DNA from: Acidimicrobiia bacterium
GTDB lineage: Bacteria > Actinomycetota > Acidimicrobiia > Spongiisociales > SHLN01
NCBI GenBank assembly: GCA_030624805.1
Contig: JAUXJL010000163.1
Coordinates: 1 to 5,444 of the forward strand
Direction of reading: 5' to 3'
DNA: 5,444 nucleotides
Shown here one piece after another: positions 1 to 5,444 of the stretch. A program made the position numbers and the translations under genes. The first letter of the stretch is position 1. Each line of letters begins with the position of its first letter. The notes under the pieces are model-generated. The model was not told where the DNA came from, searched no databases, and was given only the letters and a program-made list of their open reading frames with translations.

Positions 1-296
1 AGCTCGACCGTGGCGCCCCCGTTTCAGAGATAGCGATGTCGCTTCGCAAGCAGCCTGGAACGGTTCGCCGTATCGCCGCGTTGGTTGAGCTTGCCAACGA
101 GCTCGGGCTAGAGCGGGACCATAAGCGGTCAACCGACGCCAATGGGATTCGGCCCGTTGAACGCTGCATCCGACGACTCCGGACCGAGGGTCAGAGCATC
201 GGCGAGGTCGCCTCGCGTTTGCGTCGCAGTGGCGACTACGTACGCCGAGTCGAGTCGTACACGCTACTCAAGGAGCGTTACCGCCGCGAGAGCTGA
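1..296 (+). CDS. Partial gene (5' end missing): small protein with tandem helix-turn-helix-like segments
   Basis: The reading frame is open from base 3 at the window edge to a TGA at 294-296. An ATG at 36 could start an 86-residue protein, but it lies inside the first of two similar segments, so I think the true start is upstream of the window. Segment 1 (about 3-92) reads L-D-R-G-x3-S-E-I-A-x2-L-R-x3-G-x-V-R-R-I; segment 2 (about 177-269) reads L-R-T-E-G-x3-G-E-V-A-x2-L-R-x5-V-R-R-V. They share about 10 of 30 residues by eye, including E-[IV]-A, L-R and V-R-R, the spacing expected of a helix-turn-helix. The linker and tail are rich in Arg, which fits nucleic acid binding. It resembles sigma region 4, ParB-type or transposase-type HTHs only in general pattern, and I do not recognise the family. 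It faces the ALDH gene convergently. That it is coding is fairly likely; its role as a DNA-binding protein or regulator is inference. Confidence 0.55.
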   Translation, partial: LDRGAPVSEIAMSLRKQPGTVRRIAALVELANELGLERDHKRSTDANGIRPVERCIRRLRTEGQSIGEVASRLRRSGDYVRRVESYTLLKERYRRES

Positions 297-307
297 GAGC
301 GCCCGAC

Positions 308-385
308 GCCTCAGGCATCAGGCATCAGCCAGGTCGCCGGTTTTCCCAGGGTTGGTGATGAATATCTTGGTGGCCTCAGGCATCA
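308..385. repeat. 13-bp direct repeat pair with an adjacent 7-bp tandem duplication
   Basis: The 13-mer gcctcaggcatca occurs at 308-320 and again, identical, at 373-385, a period of 65 bp. Next to the first copy the unit aggcatc is tandemly duplicated (313-326), giving tcaggcatcaggcatca. It lies just after the stop codon of the left-edge gene, in the convergent intergenic region. Its function is not known; it could be decayed duplication debris or part of an extragenic repeat family. Confidence 0.6.
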
Positions 386-410
386 AAACGTTCCACAACG
401 ACTCGGGAAC

Positions 411-490
411 CGGAAGCCAGCGCAGCGAGCGCCGGACGCCGGAAGTCTGAAACTGAGCCGAAGCGAGCGCCGGTCGCCCGAAGGCGAGCG
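411..490. repeat. GC-rich imperfect direct repeats with 38-bp period
   Basis: Bases 422-445 and 460-483 match at 21 of 24 positions; the shared core is gcgagcgccgg-[at]-cgcc-[gc]-gaag. A third partial unit, ggcgagcg, follows at 483-490, and the short word cggaag recurs at 411-416 and 440-445. The units contain self-complementary words (gcgc, ccgg) and so can fold. Such gaagcgagcg-type intergenic elements are seen between genes in several GC-rich bacteria, but whether this one is multicopy in this genome cannot be told from one window. Confidence 0.6.
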
Positions 491-508
491 TTAGGGCTCG
501 CGGGCGCT
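466..508 (-). terminator. Candidate terminator of the ALDH gene: overlapping hairpins without a U-tract
   Basis: Directly at the ALDH stop codon the minus-strand transcript can form three stems. The first is GCGAGC/GCTCGC with a 6-nt loop (484-501). The second is TCGCC/GGCGA closed by a UUCG tetraloop (474-487). The third is an outer stem AGCGCC/GGCGCT (503-508 with 466-471) that encloses either one. The two inner hairpins share bases 484-487 and exclude each other. No run of U follows, so it is not a classical intrinsic terminator; many actinobacterial terminators lack one. The position at the end of a gene in a convergent region supports the role, and the structure could also block read-through from the left. 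Confidence 0.45.
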
Positions 509-2024
509 AGACGAATTCGATCCCCTGAGCCAGGGGAAGGTCGCCGCCCCAGTTGATGGTTGTGGTCTGCCGGCGCATATACGATTTCCAGGAGTCGCTG
601 CCGGCCTCACGGCCTCCGCCGGTCTCCTTCTCCCCCCCGAAGGCTCCCCCGATTTCTGCACCAGAAGTACCGATGTTGACATTGGCTATCCCGCAATCGG
701 AGCCCATGTGCGAAAGAAAGGTCTCAGCGTTGCTGAGGGAGTCGGTGAATATGGCCGAGGAAAGACCCTGGCGCACACCGTTCTGCACGGCGATCCCGTC
801 GCTGAGATCGTCCACTTCGATGACCCACAGGATTGGAGCGAACGTCTCCTCTTGCACGATGGGAGCATCCTTGCTGATCCGGACCAGGGTCGGCTCCACG
901 AAGTGGCCGGGGAAGCCGTCGAGCCGGTTACCCCCATACACGACCTCCCCGCCCTGTCCCTGTGCGATTTCGAGCACCGTCATCATTTGATCCACTGCGT
1001 TTGAGCTGATGAGGGGGCCCATCAACGTCTGCCTTTCGAGTGGATCACCAATCCGAACCTGCTTGTAGACATCAATGAGGCGTGACGTCATCTCATCAAT
1101 GACATCTGAGTGGACCAGCAAGCGTCGCAGGCTCGTGCAACGCTGACCGGCGGTTCCGACCGCCGCGAATGTCGCCCCCCGTGTGGCCAGGTCCAGGTCG
1201 GCGTCGTCCATAACGAGTATGGCGTTGTTGCCGCCGAGCTCGAGAAGCGGCCGGCCCATCCGCTTGAGAACTGCCGGGCCGACAATACGCCCCATGTTGC
1301 AGCTCCCGGTGGCTGAAATGAGCGGCACCCTGGTGTCGTTGACCATGGCGCTTCCGACCTCGTCATCGGTCCCGATGGCGAGGTTGAACACTCCTTCGAA
1401 GCCAGAGCCCGCCATCACCTGGTGACAGATCTCGGTGACCGCGACAGCTGAGAGCGGAGTCCGGAGCGAGGGCTTCCAGATGTTCGTATCACCACACACC
1501 GCTGCTATGAGGGCATTCCAGGACCACACCGCCACCGGAAAATTGAAGGCCGAGATGATCCCGCACGGGCCAAGCGGGTGCCATTGCTCATACATGCGGT
1601 GACGGGGACGCTCGCTTGTCATGGTCAGTCCGTACAACTGGCGGGAGAGCCCGACTGCGAAGTCGGCGATGTCGATCATCTCCTGCACTTCGCCCTCTCC
1701 CTCAGCCAAGATCTTCCCCGACTCGAGGGTGACGAGAGCGCTCAGCTCGGGCTTCACATCGCGTAGCGCGTTACCGATCAGCCGGACGTATTCACCACGT
1801 TTCGGCGCCGGCAACATGCGCCACTCTTGGAAGGTTTCAACCGCATCCCGGGTAACGGCGTCGTATTGATCCCTCGTTGCCATGGTGAGCGTTGCGATGG
1901 TCTCGCCGGTAGCGGGGTTGACCGAAGTGAGCTCCTCACCGGTTGCGTCCTGCCACCCACCGGCATACACCCCCTGGATCGGGCCCGTAATCCCCAGCCG
2001 CTGCACGATCTTCTCTGTGTCCAC
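507..2024 (-). CDS. amaB: ALDH7-family aldehyde dehydrogenase (L-piperidine-6-carboxylate / alpha-aminoadipic semialdehyde dehydrogenase)
   Basis: Complete 505-residue cytosolic NAD(P)-dependent aldehyde dehydrogenase, the usual length for the family. It probably oxidises alpha-aminoadipic semialdehyde (in equilibrium with piperideine-6-carboxylate) to L-2-aminoadipate in lysine degradation. Visible motifs: SAFNFPVAVWSWN with the oxyanion Asn161; cofactor-binding NIWKPS (Lys184) and TGS (239-241); LELGGNN with the general base Glu262; GTAGQRCTS with the nucleophile Cys296. The C-terminal signature runs from SDCGIANVNIGTSGAEIGG (442-460) through GGREAGSDSWKSYMRR to DLPLAQGI and is typical of ALDH7 (antiquitin/AmaB/Pcd). 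Glu115 and Arg295 align with the residues I recall binding the aminoadipate end in human ALDH7A1, which favours that substrate. The GTG start is chosen because a near-perfect AGGAGGT lies 3 nt upstream of it. No lysine aminotransferase or other lysine gene is in view, so the pathway rests on homology; the family is certain, the exact substrate likely. Confidence 0.96.
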   Translation of the reverse strand: MDTEKIVQRLGITGPIQGVYAGGWQDATGEELTSVNPATGETIATLTMATRDQYDAVTRDAVETFQEWRMLPAPKRGEYVRLIGNALRDVKPELSALVTLESGKILAEGEGEVQEMIDIADFAVGLSRQLYGLTMTSERPRHRMYEQWHPLGPCGIISAFNFPVAVWSWNALIAAVCGDTNIWKPSLRTPLSAVAVTEICHQVMAGSGFEGVFNLAIGTDDEVGSAMVNDTRVPLISATGSCNMGRIVGPAVLKRMGRPLLELGGNNAILVMDDADLDLATRGATFAAVGTAGQRCTSLRRLLVHSDVIDEMTSRLIDVYKQVRIGDPLERQTLMGPLISSNAVDQMMTVLEIAQGQGGEVVYGGNRLDGFPGHFVEPTLVRISKDAPIVQEETFAPILWVIEVDDLSDGIAVQNGVRQGLSSAIFTDSLSNAETFLSHMGSDCGIANVNIGTSGAEIGGAFGGEKETGGGREAGSDSWKSYMRRQTTTINWGGDLPLAQGIEFV

Positions 2025-2312
2025 CGGACCTCCTCGTAATCGCCGTCTCAGGCTACCGGGGAATCTCGATCACCTGACCGTGGGGTGGTCGCCAGAATCG
2101 TTGCCGCAAGAGGACCGGCATACGCGGTCGACCAGGCTCGAGATCAACGCTCCGGCGGACTGGTCCTATAGCGCAGGCAAAGTTGAGAGCGAACCCGTCG
2201 GCGTGGAAAAGGCCCGAAGTTCCCTCAGGTTGACGCACAGGGTGGCCGACTCTGATACATCATCTGCCAAATAGCCATCGCGCGTCGGCCGGCCTGACCG
2301 AACAAGCGAGAC
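2025..2312. other. Intergenic gap with no supported gene or RNA
   Basis: This 288-bp gap separates the DUF3566 and ALDH genes. I looked for tRNA-Ile and tRNA-Ala, which follow this locus in mycobacteria, and saw no T-arm consensus or acceptor pairing on either strand. There are short palindromes (ggccggcc at 2287-2294, ggtcgacc at 2126-2133) but no convincing terminator. I found no -35/-10 pair that I would defend for the ALDH gene. A 61-codon GTG-initiated minus-strand frame (2053-2238) has no recognisable motif and no good ribosome binding site. The ALDH ribosome binding site is at the left edge of the gap. Confidence 0.6.
2028..2034 (-). promoter_or_regulatory. Strong ribosome binding site for the ALDH gene
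   Basis: The minus strand reads AGGAGGT, then CCG, then the GTG start at 2022-2024. This near-perfect anti-Shine-Dalgarno match fixes the GTG as start. It is much stronger than the sites in front of gyrA and the DUF3566 gene, suggesting independent and efficient translation. Confidence 0.85.
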
Positions 2313-2792
2313 CTAGGACGTAACCGGCGATTCCTCGGTTGGTAACTCGGCCAGCGGCCCGTTGGGTGGTGCCACGGCTGGGATCTCGGTGCGATTGCGA
2401 GATTGACGCACCTGCGGGGTGGTACGTGGCATCTCGAGAACCTCTTCGAGAACCACAAACTCCACACCCCCAACCACGTCGGAGATGAGGTTGTAGAAGA
2501 CGGCCGAGAGAGTGGCCAGGCCGGTCAACAGAACGGTCGAGACGATGCTGAAAAAGAACATGACCCGGAAATAGGACGGGCCGTCCAGATTGATGTCCTC
2601 CTCGAAGATCGCCAGCTCGTTAACCGAGTCGACGATGTCATCGGGAATGCCGCTGTTGCGCAATAGCGACCATGCGATGGCGATGCCGATGGAAATCGCC
2701 ATAACCATGATCACGTTGAAGATGATTGAGACCTTGAGGACGGTCCACGGGTCGATCTTTCTTAAGACCCGCCGGACCCTACGGACAGCCAT
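2313..2792 (-). CDS. DUF3566 family two-helix transmembrane protein
   Basis: Complete 159-residue membrane protein of the DUF3566 family, which in actinobacteria is encoded next to gyrA (Rv0007 in Mycobacterium tuberculosis is the equivalent). A short Arg-rich N-terminus (1-12) leads into the family signature IDPWTVLKVS (13-22). A first membrane helix lies at about 21-44, a loop with many acidic residues at 51-70, and a second helix at about 77-102 that runs into the conserved YNLISDVVGG (100-109). The last 40 or so residues are polar and Pro-rich and look disordered, an unconserved tail. By the positive-inside rule the basic N-terminus and the C-terminal tail are both cytoplasmic. The ATG start is supported by AGGGG 4 nt upstream. 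It starts 93 bp after the gyrA stop on the same strand, so co-transcription with gyrA is likely. The molecular function of the family is not established as far as I know. Confidence 0.93.
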   Translation of the reverse strand: MAVRRVRRVLRKIDPWTVLKVSIIFNVIMVMAISIGIAIAWSLLRNSGIPDDIVDSVNELAIFEEDINLDGPSYFRVMFFFSIVSTVLLTGLATLSAVFYNLISDVVGGVEFVVLEEVLEMPRTTPQVRQSRNRTEIPAVAPPNGPLAELPTEESPVTS

Positions 2793-2817
2793 AGAACCCC
2801 TGATAGTAACGGAGCGG

Positions 2818-2823
2818 ATTGTA
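2818..2823 (-). promoter_or_regulatory. Possible -10 element upstream of the DUF3566 gene
   Basis: The minus strand has TACAAT, one base from the TATAAT consensus, in the 93-bp gap between gyrA and the DUF3566 gene. Transcription from it would start about 20 nt before the ATG and still include the AGGGG ribosome binding site at 2797-2801. No recognisable -35 hexamer sits 16-18 bp upstream and there is no extended TGn. A secondary internal promoter is possible but weakly supported. Confidence 0.25.
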
Positions 2824-2885
2824 CCTGTAACCGACGCTATGGCCGCGCACTGCGGTTCCCACTTGTTTACCGACGACTCGGCGGG

Positions 2886-5312
2886 TCATGTCTCTTCGGC
2901 CGGGACGATAGTGAAGGCCGTCAGGGTGGCGTCGTCCTCGAGATTCATCACCTTGACCCCAGAGGCGTCCCGTTTCTGACGGCTGATGCTGTCGGCCTCG
3001 GTCCGGATGACGATGCCGTCGCTCGAGGTCACGAAGAGCTGGCTACCCGGAGTGACTGCGCGGGCCGCGATGAGCTGCCCCCGGCTGGGAGTGATTTTGA
3101 TCGCCTTGACGCCGATGCCGCCCCGCTTCTGCTTTGGGAATTGTTCCATTTTGGTCCGCTTGCCGTAGCCGGCGTCCGTGAGCAGCAACACCTCGTCACC
3201 CTCCCCGTCCTGGGCGGCTGAAACTACATGATCACCCTGGCGGAGCTTGATACCCCGCACTCCCTGGGTGCCGCGGCCCATCGCCCGAATATCACTCTCG
3301 GCGAAACGGATACCCTGGCCGTTGTGTGTGAACAACAGGAGGTCGGCGTCGCCGCCGGTAGTGTGAACCGAAACAACCTCGTCGTCCTCGGCCAGCTTGA
3401 TAGCAATGAGACTGGATTGGCGTGAGTCGTACTCAGCGAACTTGGTCTTCTTGACCTGCCCGTTGCGGGTGGCGATGACGAGAAACTGCGAAGTTTCGTA
3501 GTCGCGGGTGTCGACCACGGCCTCAATCCTTTCGTCCGGGTCGATCTGCATGAAGGCCTGGGCCAGCGTTCCCTTGGCCGTGCGCTCCTTTCGAGGGATT
3601 TCGTGAGCCCGGAGGCTGTAGACCTTGCCTCGATTGGTGAAGAACAGCAGGTAGGCGTGAGCCGTCGTGTGCAGCATCCGGCTGATGACGTCATCTTCGT
3701 TTAACTTGGCACCCTGCACTCCCCGGCCACCTCGGCCCTGCGCTCGATAGGTGTTGGCAACCACCGATTTGACGTACCCGGCCTGGGTTACGGTCACCAC
3801 GAGCTCCTCGTCGGCGATGAGATCCTCCATGGAGAGGATTCCCTCGTCGGGCACAATGCGGGTGCGGCGATGGTCGCCGAACTTCTCTTTGATCTCGGTG
3901 AGTTCTTTGGCAACCAACGAGCGCCGTTTGGCCGGACTCTTCAGAATCGCCTTCAGAGCCTTGATGACTTTCTGAAGGTCGGCGAACTCACTACGGAGCT
4001 TGTCGCTCTCGAGAGCGGTGAGACGGCGCAGTGGCATGTCGAGAATGTGATTGGCCTGAATCTCGGTGAGCTCGAAGCGCTTGATCAAAGACGCCCGAGC
4101 CGCATCGACATCCTTGGAAGCCCGGATGAGCTTGACGACCTCGTCAATATTGTCGACCGCGATGAGGAGTCCCTCGACAATGTGGGCCCGGGCCTCGGCC
4201 TTGTCCAACCTGAACTGGGTGCGGCGCTCCACCACTTCCATCTGGTGCTCGAGATAGTGCTTGATTGCCTCGGCAATCCCCATCGTTCTGGGGACACCAT
4301 CGACGAGGGCGACGAAGTTGACCCCGAAAGAGTCCTGGAGCGGCGTCAACTTGTAGAGCTGGTTGAGCACGACCTGGGGACGAGCGTCTCGTTTCAGTTC
4401 GATGACGAGCCGGGTCCCGACCCGGGAGCTGGACTCATCTCTCAGGTCGGAGATACCTTCGATCCGCTTGTCGTTGACCAGCTCGGCGATCTTGGTCATG
4501 ATGCGATCGTGACCAGTCTGGTAGGGAATCTCGGTGACGATGATGCCGGTGCGCCCCTTTCTCACCTCGTCGACGTCGGTGACGGCGCGGATCTTGATAG
4601 AGCCCCGTCCGGTCAGCAGTGCATCACGAACACCCTCGGTACCGATGATGTAGCCCCCGGTGGGGAAATCCGGTCCTTTCACGAACTCCATGAGATCTTG
4701 GGAAGTGGCCTCGGAGTTTTCCAGCATGTGCAGGCAGGCATCGACGATCTCACGCAGGTTGTGCGGGGGGATGTTGGTTGCCATGCCGACCGCGATCCCG
4801 GTGGAACCATTGATGAGGAGGTTGGGGAATCGGCCCGGGAGCACAGCCGGTTCGCTGTACTCCCCTGAATAGTTCTCCTTGAAATCGACCGTGTTCTCGT
4901 TGATGCCCTCGAGCATGTGGGAGGCGAGTGACTCGAGGCGGCACTCCGTGTAGCGGTAGGCGGCGGGCGGGTCGTCAACGGTTCCGAAGTTCCCTTGCGG
5001 GTCAATGAGTGGGTAGCGAGATGAAAAATCTTGCCCGAGGCGAACGAGCGCGTCGTAAATGGCACTGTCGCCGTGGGGGTGATACTTGCCCATGACGTCG
5101 CCAACCACCTGTGCAGACTTCTTGAACGGGGTGCCGGCCCGGATTCCGTTCTCCTCCATGGAGTACAAGATGCGGCGGTGCACAGGCTTGAGGCCGTCCC
5201 GCACGTCGGGCAACGCTCGGGAAACAATGACCGACATGGCATAGTCGAGGAACGAGGTCGACATCTCCTCGCGGATGTTGACCTGCCCGATCGTGGCAAG
5301 GTCGTCAGGCAC
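2886..5312 (-). CDS. gyrA: DNA gyrase subunit A
   Basis: Complete 808-residue GyrA, the DNA-cleaving subunit of the GyrA2GyrB2 type II topoisomerase that introduces negative supercoils using ATP. The N-terminal breakage-reunion domain starts with SFLDYAMSVIVSRALPDVRDG (about 20-40). The quinolone pocket HPHGDSAIYD (78-87) keeps Ser83 and Asp87. The catalytic Tyr121 is in AAYRYTE, where most GyrA have AAMRYTE. The DNA-bending Ile173 is in GIAVGMATNIPPHN. The tower and coiled-coil region spans about 340-490. The C-terminal beta-pinwheel (about 495-805) carries the GyrA box QGRGGRG (525-531) and a second box-like QKRGGIG (728-734). There is no acidic tail. A GTG start is chosen because it is the only start codon after the upstream in-frame stop and gives the normal N-terminus; a G6 run 4 nt upstream is a weak ribosome binding site. 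The DUF3566 gene follows 93 bp downstream; gyrB, expected upstream, is not visible. Confidence 0.99.
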   Translation of the reverse strand: MPDDLATIGQVNIREEMSTSFLDYAMSVIVSRALPDVRDGLKPVHRRILYSMEENGIRAGTPFKKSAQVVGDVMGKYHPHGDSAIYDALVRLGQDFSSRYPLIDPQGNFGTVDDPPAAYRYTECRLESLASHMLEGINENTVDFKENYSGEYSEPAVLPGRFPNLLINGSTGIAVGMATNIPPHNLREIVDACLHMLENSEATSQDLMEFVKGPDFPTGGYIIGTEGVRDALLTGRGSIKIRAVTDVDEVRKGRTGIIVTEIPYQTGHDRIMTKIAELVNDKRIEGISDLRDESSSRVGTRLVIELKRDARPQVVLNQLYKLTPLQDSFGVNFVALVDGVPRTMGIAEAIKHYLEHQMEVVERRTQFRLDKAEARAHIVEGLLIAVDNIDEVVKLIRASKDVDAARASLIKRFELTEIQANHILDMPLRRLTALESDKLRSEFADLQKVIKALKAILKSPAKRRSLVAKELTEIKEKFGDHRRTRIVPDEGILSMEDLIADEELVVTVTQAGYVKSVVANTYRAQGRGGRGVQGAKLNEDDVISRMLHTTAHAYLLFFTNRGKVYSLRAHEIPRKERTAKGTLAQAFMQIDPDERIEAVVDTRDYETSQFLVIATRNGQVKKTKFAEYDSRQSSLIAIKLAEDDEVVSVHTTGGDADLLLFTHNGQGIRFAESDIRAMGRGTQGVRGIKLRQGDHVVSAAQDGEGDEVLLLTDAGYGKRTKMEQFPKQKRGGIGVKAIKITPSRGQLIAARAVTPGSQLFVTSSDGIVIRTEADSISRQKRDASGVKVMNLEDDATLTAFTIVPAEET

Positions 5313-5362
5313 CGTGCCCCCCGTTGCAAGTCTGTGTTGATCTCACCGAACGATCTGTGCTC

Positions 5363-5444
5363 ATGGCAGGCACGCAGGACGAAGGCCATCCACCTTGGAA
5401 GGCGGGCCGAGTGCGGCTGGGCCTCTCCCAGCTACGGCTCGGCC
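5363..5444 (-). promoter_or_regulatory. Structured gyrA 5' leader: three consecutive stem-loops
   Basis: Read towards gyrA, the minus-strand RNA can form three structures. First comes a 40-nt double hairpin with outer stem GGCCGAG/CTCGGCC (5438-5444 with 5405-5411) and inner stem GCTGGG/CCCAGC with a 5-nt loop (5427-5432 with 5416-5421). Next is CCGCC/GGTGG with loop TTCCAA (5401-5405 with 5390-5394), fully paired only as minus-strand RNA because one pair is G-U; it competes for one base with the first. Last is ATGGC/GCCAT with a 17-nt loop (5385-5389 with 5363-5367). The outer stem reaches the window edge and may continue. It could be an upstream gene's terminator or a gyrA leader; no U-tract follows. 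Confidence 0.4.

Noticed and set aside
142..450. 102-codon + strand frame overlapping the left-edge gene and the repeats.
   Set aside because: It is out of frame with the HTH-encoding frame and runs through the repeat cluster; its Ser/Arg/Ala-rich product looks like a shadow.
297..510. CRISPR array suggested by repeated GC-rich units.
   Set aside because: The units are imperfect, only two to three in number, with a 14-bp interval between copies, which does not fit repeat-spacer architecture; no cas gene is present.
2053..2238. 61-codon GTG-initiated minus-strand frame in the DUF3566-ALDH gap.
   Set aside because: There is no good ribosome binding site, no recognisable motif and no third-position GC bias by eye. 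It could be a real small gene only if it proves conserved in relatives.
1882..2274. 130-codon + strand frame spanning the ALDH start and the gap.
   Set aside because: Half of it is antisense to ALDH, there is no ribosome binding site, and no motif is seen.
3870..4868. Long open frame of 332 codons on the + strand antisense to gyrA.
   Set aside because: It lies wholly inside an unmistakable gyrA gene. The product is low-complexity, rich in Asp, Leu, Gly and Val, as expected from the complementary frame of a GC-rich gene, and shows no domain.
4679..5389. Minus-strand open frame of 236 codons with an ATG upstream of gyrA.
   Set aside because: It is an out-of-frame shadow of the gyrA N-terminus; the product is an Arg/Ser/Thr/Pro-rich nonsense string.
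5390..5444. tRNA-like words (TAGCTGGGAGAGG and a CCTTCCAAGG loop) on the minus strand upstream of gyrA.
   Set aside because: The anticodon-type stem does not close with a 7-nt loop, there is no proper T-arm, and no acceptor stem pairs around it. Ordinary hairpins explain the words better.
5305..5444. Minus-strand frame open from the window edge to a TGA at 5305-5307 that overlaps the gyrA start, considered as the end of gyrB.
   Set aside because: The translated tail is rich in Ser, Arg, Thr and Cys and bears no resemblance to the conserved GyrB C-terminus; overlapping it with the structured leader also argues against coding.

Overview
The window looks like chromosomal core DNA from a moderately GC-rich actinobacterium. 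The main evidence is a gyrA gene followed on the same strand by a DUF3566 two-helix membrane protein; DUF3566 is an actinobacterial family and the gyrA-DUF3566 order is the familiar actinobacterial one. The GyrA sequence (PPAAYRYTECRL around the catalytic Tyr, two GyrA-box-like motifs in the C-terminal domain) makes me lean towards Acidimicrobiia or a related deep actinobacterial class rather than Mycobacterium or Streptomyces, but that placement is inference.

Layout, left to right. Positions 1-296 (+) hold the 3' end of a gene cut by the window edge; its product carries two tandem helix-turn-helix-like segments and I cannot name it. Positions 297-506 are a convergent intergenic region rich in short direct repeats and overlapping hairpins, probably doubling as the terminator of the gene to the right. 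Positions 507-2024 (-) encode a complete ALDH7-family aldehyde dehydrogenase (piperideine-6-carboxylate / alpha-aminoadipic semialdehyde dehydrogenase type, lysine degradation) with a very strong ribosome binding site. Positions 2025-2312 are an intergenic gap with no gene I can support and none of the tRNAs that follow this locus in mycobacteria. Positions 2313-2792 (-) encode the DUF3566 protein. Positions 2886-5312 (-) encode complete DNA gyrase subunit A. Positions 5313-5444 are a gyrA leader with three possible stem-loops; no gyrB end is visible.

How the genes relate: gyrA and the DUF3566 gene are probably co-transcribed leftwards, with a possible extra promoter between them. The ALDH gene lies on the same strand 288 bp further on and is functionally unrelated, so it is probably a separate transcription unit. 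The window is mostly ordinary housekeeping DNA. I do not see a new multi-gene system; the items most worth a second look are the repeat cluster at 308-508, the tandem-HTH fragment at the left edge, and the structured gyrA leader.
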